From the NCBI GenBank assembly GCA_003864495.1, contig PEDN01001397.1, positions 1 to 64,000 on the forward strand: 64,000 bases of DNA, given 5' to 3'. A program made the translations under genes and the position numbers. Shown piece by piece: positions 36,851-47,639 of the stretch (positions are counted from its first letter, which is position 1; each line of letters begins with the position of its first letter). Source of the DNA: Nemopilema nomurai (Eukaryota; Cnidaria; Scyphozoa; Rhizostomeae; Rhizostomatidae). The notes under the pieces were generated by a model that saw only the letters and a program-made list of their open reading frames with translations, did no database searches and was not told where the DNA came from.

Positions 36851-37947
36851 CTACAACAAGAATGTTGGTCATTTATTGTTAGTAAAGCATATCCAAATCC
36901 AGAAAAAATTTGAAATTGGAGGAGGGCATTTGATAACAGGGGCGCTGAAACATTTTTAAAAAATTGTTATGAGTTTACGCTTTATACAAAAATTTCTGAC
37001 TTTAACTTCTAATAAAAATTCCTCTAGTCACGTTTTGTGGAGATTATTCAAATCAATTGCAGAAGAGCAGTAAAATTTTGTCCGAACAAAACTAAAGGTA
37101 TCTATTTTAAGAGACAGTGCCCCAAATTGAGCCTAGGAGGACTGAGGATCAAATTTAATCACATAGGAGGACAGGTCAATTTTAACATACAAACTACTGG
37201 GGAAATTTCCCCCAACAGACCCAAAACCTTCCCCAGTAGTGACGGGCAAAATCAGAAAATTCCCAGTTGTTTGGGCCGACTTGATAAAAAAATAATCTAA
37301 ATAGTTTTTGTGTAAACAAATCTGAACTGTTTTTATTTTTTCTTCCCTTTGAACCATTACCAATAGCGCTTTTAAACGATTAGAAAATTATTCGCAAGAG
37401 GTGTTTTTAGGCGTGTTGCTGACAAAATATGTTTACAAAAGTGGCATACTTTGAATCTGCTAAATTCAGTACTGCACAATCGTGTGGCTGCTAAAAACGT
37501 GTTTCAGAAAATGATATCAGGCACAGTCACTTCAGAAAGAAAAGAGCGTCACATGGCACAAGGATTTTTCAGCAAATGAAAAGCTGACTCACAACAATTT
37601 TGGCTGACAGTAGTGACGTATGATTTATGAGCAATATTTCAACGAATTAAAAACATTTTCCAGAGGAGCGACCACATTTTGCTGAAACCACACAGCATGG
37701 CTACTGAAAGAGCAGTTTTGCATTATAACAGTATTTAAACAGTGAGGAGAACGTCTTTGAAGCAAGACACAATTAACTGCGTGATGCATGTTTCCTTAAA
37801 TGGCAAGGGTACTGCGTTTTACGATCCAGAGCCAGCTGTTTTGAGTTTTTGAAAATAAAAGAACGACGTAACAGGCAACCGTGCAATGAACTTTACAAAG
37901 ACAGGGGCTTTACTAAAAAGTTTTCTCAAAAAAGTGGCACTCTTTAG
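36851..37947. other. Upstream region of the coiled-coil gene, no gene seen
   Basis: The region should hold the promoter and any 5' UTR exon of the coiled-coil gene. A short stretch at 37195-37225 repeats ACTGGGGAA / CCCCAGTAGT in inverted order. No open frame is convincing. Confidence 0.4.
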
Positions 37948-40083
37948 CAGGGGCGGATCCAGAAAATTTTCTGACCGGTGCTCAACTTTGAATGTTCAAC
38001 ACCCGATAAAATTACCACACCCTATATTAAATTCGGTTTCGATGATCTATATACTAGACTAGCTATGATATGTTTTGAAATTTATATCCTTTATGTTTGG
38101 TATGCTGATTAAAGAAAGCTTGATATTTCAAACATAACAGGGCATAATTCGTAATTTTACAAAAAAATAAACAAAACGTGATCTAGTGTTATACTACGGT
38201 TATACTGTTATACTATGATCCAAATCCGATCAAATCTTGTACACGAGAAACGAGTTTTTCAAAATAAGGCTGTGAATTGAATTGATGTATAGGTACCAGC
38301 AAAGATAACCTTCTCAGCAAGGCTCGTTAATTTTGTTTGTTATGCACCTCTATTGTGGTACAGAAGCAATTATTATGTCCCAAAGACAGCTTTCCCCGCT
38401 CCACAACAACAAACAGCTTTCCAAAGGCACTTTTCCAATTCTTTCAATTCTTTGATGCTTGGCAGCCTTTATAAGTATTTCAGAAAATAGCGTGATCAAA
38501 AAAATTACCTGGCTGGTGGAGTGAAGCCCCTGTGAAGTGCAGTGCACATCATTAAAGACGATAGGTTCGAAGGAGGATTAAAGAATGAAATAAAAGAAAG
38601 TTGGACGAAAGTTGAACACGTCTAACTTCTAAAAAGAAAGTTTCACTTTGTCGAAACAGCTATTTTGACATCCAATTTTTCGTTTACACTGTCCAACCTT
38701 TGGCAATTCAATTAATCATTTAAAATTTGGCGTTTAAAAAGCATAGGGTATTTCAGCCTGAAGAATGATAAATGAACATTTAGACTCAACAACCTGATTT
38801 GATAAGAATTTTGGGAATAGATGAAACTTGAGCATTTTTATTGAAAGAAACTTTTCTAGCAAATTCAATTCGTGAGTCACGTTAGCGTTGTTCCCACCTT
38901 GCTCTATCACTAAATAGGTGAAAATCATAAATTAGAAAAATCACTGAAAGGATGGCTGTCAATAAAGATTAGCGTGGAAATGCCATCACTTTCAGAAAGC
39001 AATTATCACCACCATGACGTTTTGTCGTGAAATCATCACAAACAAAGTTGCAAAATGCATGGCCTAGTCACTCAAGTCCGCTGATTAACCCTTCGCGCTA
39101 TGAAGCGCCTCTTATAGAATTTCAACATGTAACTTTTTATTGTTAAGAAAAAGCTTTCTTATGAAAAAAGCCGGATACACCGATTTCTGAATGTATAGAA
39201 GATGTTGTTTTTTTTAAAGCTGCCAGGACCAAATTCCCAGGGCGACATCAACCCCTAAATAACATTGTTCCGTAAATAAAAACACATAAAAGTTGACCTG
39301 AAATTATAGGTCATGAGGAAACAAAACTATAAGCCATGGCCTCTCTTGCTCTCCCCACCATCGGTAAGCTGCAAGTCAGCAAATGAATCAATGAAATTTT
39401 TGCACCTCGAAAGTATGCTCGCCTCCCCTTATCTAACACATCGATTGCCACCAATTTAGTTCTATTTACAGCGTCGAACTGTTCATTTTTAAAAGCATCT
39501 TGTAAGCACGACAGAAAATTCTTGCACTCATCCATCTCGTCCCACGAATGAGGTACGCCCGTGACGGAAGACAAGCGAATGAATCCTAATCGTTTATTGG
39601 CTATTTCGACCTGACCGGTGCTCTGATGACGTCTAGCACCGGTGAAAATGCAAGTGATTGGCTATGTTCGATCTGAGCACCGGTGAGAAAATAGATGATT
39701 GGCTAGCTCCATTCTTGAGGACTCTATTCTACTGACCCAGCGGTGCTCGGAATACAATCGGATAACAGGATTTCATTGGAGTGTGAAATTCGCAATTCGT
39801 ATTGTTACTGGTCAGCATTCAAATTCTGTCGGAATCTTGTTCCGCTAAATACTCTACTCTGATATGAAACTATAGCGCAGCAAAACAAAGCAGTTCAGAT
39901 AGAAATTTGGTATTTTCGTGTAAAAGAGGGAAGAAATATCGAATTTCTCATTGGTAGAAAGTGTTTGTTTTATTTTTTGACATCTATTTAGCATCAAGAT
40001 CAAATTAACTTTGGTCAGAAACACAACTCTGAAAATCTGACCGGTGCTCAAGCACCCTTTGCACCCCCCTGGATCCACCACTG
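37948..40083. mobile_element. TIR-bounded 2.1-kb DNA element (hAT-like ends)
   Basis: The left end is CAGGGGCGGATCCAG and the right end, inverted, is CAGTGGTGGATCCAGG. Both ends then carry GACCGGTGCTCAA in inverted orientation (37972 and 40039). Flanks are CTCTTTAG and TCCTTAGT, close to but not a clean 8-bp target duplication. CACCGGTG recurs inside near 39620-39690. The family is inferred from the ends only; no transposase is seen. Confidence 0.6.
38794..39535 (-). CDS. Possible two-exon unknown gene inside the TIR element
   Basis: ATG at 39535 begins MDECKNFLSCLQDAF and runs to donor GAG|GTGCAA (exon 39406-39535). A second exon, 38794-38909, has acceptor ATTTAG, is in phase and encodes EQGGNNANVTHELNLLEKF, with donor GTTGTT. 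Composition looks coding. I recognise no domain and did not find later exons with confidence. It may be element cargo or a captured gene fragment. Confidence 0.3.
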
Positions 40084-41029
40084 TCCTTAGTTCTCTTTGT
40101 TTTTCTAAAGAATTAGCTGTTTTTGTAAAGAAAGTATAATTTTAAAACTGTCAACGTGCCATAGACGTAGTCTACTTTTGTACACGTGTCTGCAGGACGT
40201 GGTCACTAGCAGTTTTTGTGGCCCTTCTTTAAAATTTCCCCACAAGTTCGAATTCCTTGAAAAATGTTATGTATGAGGACCCACCATGGTTGGGTCCGAC
40301 GGGGAAGAAAATTCTCAAAACTGAGCCGTCTGAAGTGGCTAAAGATGCATATCCGGGCCAAAATTTAATAAAGAAATAACATACTGCTCAGAATTGACAG
40401 CTCGACGACTCTTACTGATTATTGGTGATACGGCGGGGAAAGAAGGAGAGAGTAACCATTGCACATCTCAACGATGTTGCATTGACTGAGAGAATTTTTA
40501 CTCCCTGAACATACATGTGCATCTTCAAACGATTCTTTTTGGGTAAGCATTATCATGCAAGATGGTTTAATTGTTAATGGGGCGACGTCTGGAGGCTTCT
40601 TTTCTCTTCAAGAGAAAATTTAAAGTATTCGGCCATACTATTCGTTTTCAGAAACCAATAGTAGGGTTACGGCTTTTCGCGGGCTACAAGCCGTTGTAAA
40701 AAATGGCCGCACCGGCACCCATCAGACGCAAAATACTAGTGGAACAGAATTTTTTGTAAACGCATGTAATACTGCTTTGAACGATTTTCTAGAAAATAAA
40801 TCATGTACAATAGATGTAGCATTATTTCGTTGAGACTATGCATATTTCTATATTTAAGTAACAGCGATTTTAATTTAATCCACTTCTTGGTTTAACTTCT
40901 CGTTTTTTGTAAGCGGGCATCAATCCTCAAAATGGGCGTTTCTAGGTGAAAAAGGGTGGGGTCGCCAAAATTGTTTGCTTCCAATAGTACTTCTATAGGG
41001 CTTCGCGCCGCCCCTGATCTTATGTATAT
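40084..41029. other. Non-coding stretch
   Basis: No gene visible. GGTCCGACGG and GCGGGGAAAG segments and the CGCGCCGCCCCTG phrase near 41003 suggest further worn element ends. Confidence 0.4.
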
Positions 41030-41872
41030 ATTTTTATGCTGATGATACTAATATCCACTATGAATGAGACTCTTTAAAAGGTTTACAAAAGGTTGTTAAC
41101 AAGGAACTTAAACAGATAAAAAGATGGCTTGATGCTAATAAACTTGCTCTAAATGTAGACAAAATTAATTTCATAATTTTCCGTTCTTTAAGGAATTCGT
41201 TGCATGAAAATGTTAACATTTAAAAGGAAAGGAAGCATGTCAAGCAGGTTAAATTTGCTTAATTTCTTGGCCCTCAGCTGGACGAAGTTCTTATCTGGAA
41301 ATATTACCTGAATGAACTCTCAAGAGATTTAGCAAGAACGTCTGGTGTCTTCTTTAAAATAAGGCATCTTCTCCCTTCTAGTCCCTTCTAGTATTTTAGT
41401 CTCTCTGTACCAATCCTTATTTGGCTCATCTATTCGGTATGGGATTGTTGTGTGGACACTAACCTATGACATCCACACTAAGCCTATAAATATCTTACAA
41501 AAGAAAGTTGTAGAGCTATTACTCTGCTGCTCCCTCTACCGCAATCTTCTTTTAGTTTTATGATTTATTCTATCTAAAGCTCTTATTTTGTGCAAGAATG
41601 TGTTAACAAAATTTTTCCCTCGCATTTTCATTATTATTTTACTTTGTTCTCATCTGTTCGTCAATATGACACAAGGCAGGCACGTATGGGTGGAATTTGT
41701 TTTAATCATAAAAAAATTTAATATGATCTGTAAGATTTGATTATTTAATAAGATCTGTAAGATACATAGATGGGAAATCCTGGAACGAAATTCCTATCGT
41801 TATTGAGCAATGCCCATTAAAGTAAAGTTTTCACCAGCAATTGAAAATATATTTGCTTTCAACTTAATGCTG
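41030..41872 (+). pseudogene. Non-LTR retrotransposon RT fragment (CR1/jockey-like)
   Basis: Reads FYADDTNIHYE from 41033 (the catalytic YADD motif), then LKQIKRWLDANKLALNVDK, FLGPQLDEVLIWK, LSRDLARTSGVFFKIRHLL and, near 41780, a WNEIPIVIEQCPL-like tail. Several stops and frame changes are present. The N-terminal RT and the endonuclease are absent, so it is a 5'-truncated copy. It ends abruptly at the MITE that begins at 41873. Confidence 0.8.
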
Positions 41873-42248
41873 AATACCGTAAATCCTCGAATTAGCCCGC
41901 CGGGGGCTTATTTATTTTTGACATTTTTGGATGGGGGCTTATTCGAGGGGGGGGGGCTTATTCGAGGGGGGGTTATTCGAGGAGGGCTTACAAAATTACC
42001 TGAAACATGTCACATGAAAAGATAGTTTTTTAAATTTTTTTCTAAATAATCAAGATAAAGATAAAAAATAATCATAAGTATAAAGTAATATTTGATCAAG
42101 TTACTAACAACCTCAGGAGTCGAAAATCAAAAAATCGAGGGGGGGCTTATTAGAGGGGGGCTTATTGAAAATTTGTAGTTCTAGGGTGGGGGCTTATTCG
42201 AGGGGGGGGCTTTTTCGAGGGGGGGCAAATTCGAGGATTTACGGTATT
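41873..42248. mobile_element. 376-bp MITE with perfect 21-bp inverted ends
   Basis: The left arm 41873-41893 begins AATACCGTAAATCCTCGAAT and is matched exactly, inverted, at 42228-42248. The interior has repeated GGGGGCTTATTCGAGGGG units on both sides of a short unique core and has no coding capacity. It lies within the tail of the LINE fragment, so it inserted later. A worn relative lies at 28931-29225. Confidence 0.85.
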
Positions 42249-42375
42249 TGTGTTTAAACTCACAATTCCAGCTAAATCTTTCAGCTAACACTGTACTTCT
42301 CATAATTCTTTAAAGCATTCTTTAAAGCAAATGATCTGGCTATGGTGGGATCTTAGTGTCTTCATGCCCTATTGC

Positions 42376-42462
42376 ATTCATATTCTGGTGTATTCATATC
42401 CTAGTGTATTCGAGCCCTAGTGTATTCATGTCTTAGTGTATTCGTGCCCTAGTGTATTGATA
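42376..42462. repeat. Short tandem repeat, about 16-18 bp unit
   Basis: Five or so imperfect copies of CCTAGTGTATTCATAT follow each other. Confidence 0.7.
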
Positions 42463-42649
42463 TCATTGTGCCCTACGAGGCAATTTGATGGCTTTCTACA
42501 GCAATTTTGCACTGGTGTGATATGTTGCGCGGGAAACCGGGTGGCTTCGCTGAACTCGATTTCTTGTGTTTCTTGGCATGATAAACTCAGTTGGTCCATT
42601 TCCATTTCAATAATTACTACTGTTGGATATACAAAGAGATATTTGTCTT

Positions 42650-42983
42650 GAAATCCTGTTGTCTTAGCCTTTTCACTTTCCTCAATCCTATCCAGTGTTC
42701 GGGCTGCGATGGCCCTTCTGGTGTGGGCAGTCCTCTCTCATTCAACAGGTCCTCTACACATTGCGATGGTGCTGCGATGGCTCCCCTGTGCAATCGGCAA
42801 AAGAGAGGGGCAGTGCAGATAAATGGCTTGGCCTCGAGTGCTGGCTTGAAAGCATCACCCGATAGCTCAGTTGGTGGAGCACTTGACGTACAAAGTCAAG
42901 GGTCGTGAGTTCGAGTCCCGCTCGGGTCGGTTATTTTTCCGCACTCTCTATGATCCTTCGTAAGAAATCCTGTTGCCTTAACC
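42650..42983 (+). mobile_element. tRNA-related insertion flanked by 20-bp direct repeats
   Basis: GAAATCCTGTTGYCTTARCC is present at 42650-42669 and again at 42964-42983 with two differences. The 294 bp between contain a tRNA-like unit at 42856-42929 and a GC-richer leader that repeats TGCGATGG three times. Long flanking repeats of this kind are expected of target-primed (LINE-driven) insertion, as for SINEs. Unusually for a SINE, the tRNA-like part is near the downstream end. Confidence 0.5.
42856..42929 (+). tRNA. tRNA-like gene or pseudogene, apparent anticodon ACA
   Basis: It has an acceptor CACCCGA / TCGGGTC (6 of 7 pairs), D arm GCTC-AGTTGGTG-GAGC, an anticodon stem of 6 bp (CTTGAC / GTCAAG) with loop GTACAAA, and a T arm GTGAG-TTCGAGT-CCCGC with one mismatch. 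A box (TAGCTCAGTTGG) and B box (AGTTCGAGTCC) are good. The extra stem pair, the two mismatches and the unusual ACA anticodon argue for a tRNA-derived sequence and not a working tRNA. Confidence 0.55.
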
Positions 42984-44814
42984 TTGAAACTCAAATTATC
43001 TGTCAAAGGTGTCTTGCGTTAATAAGCTGCTGGAATTTGTTGATATAGAAAGACACTTATCAAGCCCCTATTTTATGCACATTCCAGATCGCTGTTGTGC
43101 CTACTACTAGTTAAACTACAGTTTAGGCCAGTACAGTACACCACTATAAAGCATATACGCTTATGTACTTGATGGGATGTCACATGACTCACAGTGGAGC
43201 TGATTTTTGCTAATTTCCCCGCCTAGGAAAAAAGAAGAGCTGTCTACCATATCGAAAACTTCCTTACTGTGCCAGTTTAATGTTCAGCTGTTTCAGAAAA
43301 ATTATCGAAATTGAAAGCAAACTATTAGATTAACGTTTTATACTTGCAGAACATGGAGAAATGACAGAATGATAAAACCTAACGATTTGATAATCACAAA
43401 CTCTAAAGACTTCCGAAAGTGTCTGAACTTTCTGGGATTTAGATTCTGAACTTATATGACTGTTGCCAAAGGTAAAAGGAACTCGTCTTTCGAAGCAGAA
43501 TTTGAAATCACTATAAATCAAGTAACTTTTTCCTTGAGGTACTCCATTTTAGAGTAGAACGGAAAATGCTACCAAAGTAGGTCTAGTTTGGCTAAAAAAT
43601 CTGCTACTATCTTCCAACGATCAATCGGAAACACATCTACTAGCGTCATTGCCATCGTAAGTGCTATGTTTTACGAAAATTCATAATCGCACATTTTCAG
43701 CGATGCTTGCTCGTAATTTTGATTCAGCTGGTATTATCAAAGACGCTCTACCGATTACGTATAGGTTGGACCGGTAGATCTCCATTTGATAACTTATTGA
43801 AACTCTTAACGAATAGTTGCAATAAAGTAATGGTGCTAGACCGAACATGATCTGATTTTCACTGCAAACACAAATTCATCTTCAAAACACTGAAACTTAC
43901 TGATGAGTTCAGAGGTACCCTTGCCATTTTCTCTTGGTCATTCCCCAATTCGCTTTGGTATCCTGCTTACCTTGAATCGGTCATCCCTATCATGCTTGCG
44001 GCTGGCAGGGTCAGTCAAGGTTGGTCTCTTCGACTAAACGTTTAGTGCATTTCGTGCATAAAAGAAGCTTTAGTGAAGATCCTGTTGCTATAGCAGCAGC
44101 ATTGTATTCCTATCAAAAGATAGTATAAATTGACCCTAGAGTGTGATAAGAGCTGTTAATAGCGCGAAGCGTTGAATGGGCCACAAAGATCAAGGCAGCA
44201 CTTGGCACATTGGGTTAACAAGGCTATGTTTACATTACATGGAAAAGAAGCGGAATGTCTCCGTTTTGGGTTTTGCATCTCCATTGACATGCATCAAAAC
44301 GGAGATATTTCAAAACTTTTTGAAAGCGGAGTGATCTGAAAACAGAATGATTTGAAAACGCAGACATAAGCAAACGGAGAAATGGAAACAGGTCCGCCAG
44401 ATCATGTCAGGTCAGGTCCGCCAGGTCAGGTCAGATCCATCTACTACTGGTACCATGCAACACAATACTCCCTGTTTCATTGTCGGGTGGTCGGCGACAA
44501 AACGGGCTCTCTAATTCTCATTTTGGTGGGGATTAGGAGGGTGGCTAGTCATCCAGCAGGGCTAAAAGCAAGACCACCCGAGTCAAAGGGCGTAGATGCT
44601 CCTCTAGCTAGGAGAAGAAAAACCCTGAAATAAAACCCCTTGAAAGGCAATTGCAAGCCACCACTACTTTCTTGCACAGAAAATCGTGATTATAAACAAT
44701 ATACTGTCGAAAATGAAAGCCGTTCAAGGGGCTCAGACTATCAAAAGTGTCTCAGCGTGTAGAAGCGAGCGTGTGCGGATTCGGGCCCTGTCCATCAACA
44801 AGCAACTGTCCGCA
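42984..44814. other. Non-coding stretch with worn element pieces
   Basis: No gene. At 44215-44390 segments such as CGGAGATATTTCAAAAC and AAACGGAG in both orientations resemble those at 21640-22110. A short CCGCCAGRTCAGGTCAG duplication is near 44394-44430. Confidence 0.4.
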
Positions 44815-45294
44815 ACAAACCAATATTAGAATTGGAACATGGAGTGTTGGAACATTGTGTAAGCCAGGAAAGCTTGAGAATTCTCTGCGAGAACAAGACC
44901 GTTTGAAGCCCAAAATCCTGGGAATATGTGAGAGGAGATGGAGCTGCTGCGGCTAAGGAAGTTGATTTTACCATTACCTATTATGGTGCAACGAAACATC
45001 TGTATGGAGTCGGTTTATCGATAGACAAAGGAATGGCCAAGTCAAGTGGATTACAAGCGGTACCTGGTAGAGTGTTGTTAGTTAAGTTTCATGGGCGTCC
45101 GTTTGTAAATTCATCGTTCAAGCATATTCACCAGCTCCTAAAGCCAGTATTACGGAGATCGAGAAGTTTTATGAAAGTTTAGATGAAACGAAGAAACAAT
45201 GTAAGACAATAGTTGACAATATAGTTGTTATGGGAGACCTGAATTCAAAAGTCGCCAATGGACAAGACTCTTACGTTGTGGGACCATTTTAGAC
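44815..45294 (+). pseudogene. LINE endonuclease (EEP) domain fragment
   Basis: Starts RIGTWSVGTLCKPGKLENS, then ILGICERRW, a GVGLSIDKGMAK segment, VKFHGRPF and, after a frame change, an EKFYESLDETKKQCK segment and VVMGDLNSKV. These are the N-terminal blocks of the apurinic-type endonuclease of RTE-like LINEs. The catalytic tail and the RT are missing. At least two frame changes are present. Confidence 0.75.
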
Positions 45295-45302
45295 TAGGGG
45301 AA

Positions 45303-45388
45303 AGTTCAAGGGTGGATCCAGGAAGTTTAAGGGTGGATCCAGGAAGTTCAAGGGTGGATCCAGGAAGTCCAAGGGTGGATCCAGGAAG
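45303..45388. repeat. Four copies of a 21-bp repeat
   Basis: AGTTCAAGGGTGGATCCAGG-type units follow immediately after the LINE endonuclease scrap. Copies differ at one or two bases. Confidence 0.85.
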
Positions 45389-45434
45389 TATACCTAGTGC
45401 TGCCAAGGTTATGTAATACGTAGAAACGTCAAAT

Positions 45435-46165
45435 TACCTCAAACTACCTTGGATTGGTGACGTTTCTCTAGAATTTGACAACAATAAAGAAAGCCATCAA
45501 TTTCTGCTATTCAGCTGTGAATCCTCGTGTGGTTTAAAATGATAAGATGTTTCCCTCCACCCAAAAAGATTGTGTTCCCACCCTCAAAAAAAGTTTAGTC
45601 GTATACGAATTTTGTTGGTGATGTGAAGCTCGGTATGTAGGACGCACTACTCAAAGATTGGAGGGTAGAATAAAACAGCATGTTCCCACGAGCATAAGGA
45701 CCAAAACTGCAGAAAGAGAGCAGCCGCGTCGAAACTGTAAAAGACGCAATGCCCAAATTAATTGTGATTCGGCTATAGTGCAACATCTTTTGGAGAATCC
45801 ATATTGCGCCAAAACATACAGTGACGACAATTTTCGTATAATTGGGCAAGCTAGGTCGTCATTTCACCTAGGTGTTGGGGATTCTGTCTATATTTCAATG
45901 GAAAATCCCATTCTTTGTAGACAGAAAGAGTTCGTCTTTTCCCTTGGGCTCTTCTAAAGCTAAGTGTTAAGTAGGGCTGATTGGTCAATAATAACCAATC
46001 ACGCGCTCTTCTTATCACCCTCTAGTGTTTTCGATCCGCATCTGGCTATTTATTCTGTCAGTTTTTGGTTATTTTCCGACGTTTGCAGACTCTGAGGAGT
46101 GTTGCACGAAAAAGTACTTTAAGTATGCAAAAACTAGTTCCGCCTTTTCTTGCCATTGTGAAGAA
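45435..46165 (+). mobile_element. 5'-truncated Penelope-like element with GIY-YIG end
   Basis: From about 45450 this reads as the C-terminal part of a PLE protein: CEARYVGRTTQRLEGRIKQH (the GIY-YIG endonuclease start), then CDSAIVQHLLENPYC, FRIIGQARSSFH and RQKEFVFSLGLF, with stop at 45955-45957. The RT is missing. The 3' non-coding part to about 46165 has the ACCAATCACGCGCTC stretch and an intact hammerhead fold. It is related to, but clearly different from, the element at 47333-49393. Confidence 0.82.
46082..46131 (+). ncRNA. Type I hammerhead ribozyme in PLE 3' region
   Basis: The parts in order are: stem I 5' half TTTGCAGACT (46082-46091); core CTGAGGA (46092-46098); stem II GTG-TTG-CAC (46099-46107); GAA (46108-46110); stem III AAA-GTAC-TTT (46111-46120); cleavage-site A (46121); stem I 3' half AGTATGCAAA (46122-46131). 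Stem I pairs at 9 of 10 positions. The core matches the hammerhead consensus CUGANGA...GAAA with a UUA cleavage triplet. The predicted cut is after 46121. Hammerheads with short stem III are known in Penelope-like elements. Folding was done by eye. Confidence 0.72.
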
Positions 46166-47332
46166 TAGAAATTGGCGTAAAGGTTAGAAAGTGTGTTCTA
46201 TGTTCATTTTTCTTCAGGAAAACATTTTCCGATTAATATTGTCCATTTAGATTGTTAATATTGATATTTGCATTTAAAAATATTTTTCGTAAGTACAATT
46301 GAAAGAAAATGTGCAACATGATATTTTTCCATTAGACGCCAATAAATCAGAAATGGTCAAAGCCCCGCCAGAATATGGGCCATCCATAAACGCTTGTGTA
46401 GAACTCTGTACAGAAGCAAAACAAATCATGATTCACAAACTGCCCTGAAAGCTGATCGTGATTCACATTTTATTTTGACAAATTGTAGATGAAACCATTG
46501 GCCTAACGAAAATTATATCTCTCATTTGTGTCATTTCATTTACGCATGACTGTCGCTTTCACACCGTGTTGTCTTCTTTGCCATTTGAGAGTTGGACCTA
46601 AATTTTCCGTTCCAAATTCCCGCCAAAAGAACCTCTATCAATTCGTCTGCAGTACAGTGGCGTAGGGTCAATTTCTAAATACAAATAACTACTGCCCCCG
46701 CGGATTCTGAGCAGTAGTCACCTAGACCCCTGATTGGATGAATACAAAAGTTTTGAAACTCACAACTGTTCCCGCCTAAAACCTGCATCTGAGCCCGCCA
46801 TCACAGAACGCTGTTGAGTGTTCAAATTCTTCTTTTAGAAAAACAAGGATTTGACAATCTGACTACTGCTACAGTAGCAGCCGCTGTAGCCTGAATCCGC
46901 CCCTGTGATAAGCTGGTTTGCTCCAGACAACTGTAAGACAAGCACAATGAATTTTGTTGAGCAACTGATTTTCCAAGAAGAACCTGCTGACACAAATTCC
47001 AAAGGTCTAAAGCTTTTTTGTTGCTGATTAAATAATTTGTTGCGTTTCTGCTTTAAACTCCATGCAGTTGGTTGTGAAAAGTTTCTATTAATGAAAAAAT
47101 AATTGCTGGAAGTTTCATCATGAAAGTTCCCACGCCATTGTGGCCCCTAAATCGAGATGCTATTCACGCGACCCAGGGACATGAACATGAAAGAGGCAGA
47201 GGCAAAGGTGAAGATAAAAAGCCTTGTAAAAAGACACAAACAAGAAGATACCCCAACTCAGCAGGAAATGATGTAATCAGCAGTGATGATAAGCGATGGT
47301 AATGAATATGAAATGGCTTTGAAAAAAGCAAA
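46166..47332. other. Inter-element stretch
   Basis: No gene. It contains the small TIR-like element at 46655-46905. A short plus frame at 47120-47302 (Lys/Arg-rich) has no domain. Confidence 0.4.
46655..46905. mobile_element. Small non-autonomous element, about 250 bp
   Basis: Begins CAGTGGCGTAGGG and ends CTGAATCCGCCCCTG, whose inverse CAGGGGCGGATTCAG resembles the ends of the element at 37948. Inside, near the ends, GAGCAGTAGTC and GACTACTGCT are inverted. No coding capacity. Confidence 0.5.
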
Positions 47333-47613
47333 CATTTTACGACAAACTAAAAGCTTTTTCGTCTGACACTCCTCAGAGCATAAAACGTCAGAATAAGGTT
47401 CCGAAAGAACACGATGGAAAATATATACCCAGTTGTGGATCGAAATAAGCCAATCAGAAAGACGCAAGCACAAAACCGGTATAGTTGACCAATCAGTGCC
47501 GCGAGCCTAAAGAAAAATTACCAATGGAGTCCAAGAGAGAAAACGACTCCTTCTGTCTACACAATAGCGGGTTTTTCGTTTTTATGTAGATCGACTCCAA
47601 AACTGCTAGATGG
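47333..47613 (-). repeat. Left inverted arm (pseudo-LTR) of the PLE
   Basis: Reverse complement of 49110-49393. Carries the end of the PLE ORF, GATTGGTCAACTATACCGGT and the hammerhead region. Confidence 0.85.
47340..47390 (-). ncRNA. Hammerhead ribozyme in left PLE arm, core intact
   Basis: Minus strand. TTATGCT, then core CTGAGGA, N9 (GTGTCAGAC), GAAA, AAGCTTTT and AGTTTG. Stem I has 5 of 6 pairs including two wobbles. Stem II closes with G-C and U-A, then a G-G mismatch. Stem III is only A/T pairs. The core is complete, but the fold is weaker than at 46082. Confidence 0.55.
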
Positions 47614-47639
47614 AAATTGGGCCAAACTAGAGCGGAAAC

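Noticed and set aside
36171..36959. Plus-strand open frames opposite coiled-coil exon 1
   Set aside because: Antisense shadows of a real coding exon; Ser-rich composition is the complement of the helix codons.
42856..42929. Functional tRNA-Cys with ACA anticodon
   Set aside because: Extra anticodon-stem pair, an acceptor mismatch and a T-stem mismatch, inside an insertion; tRNA-derived repeat is more likely.
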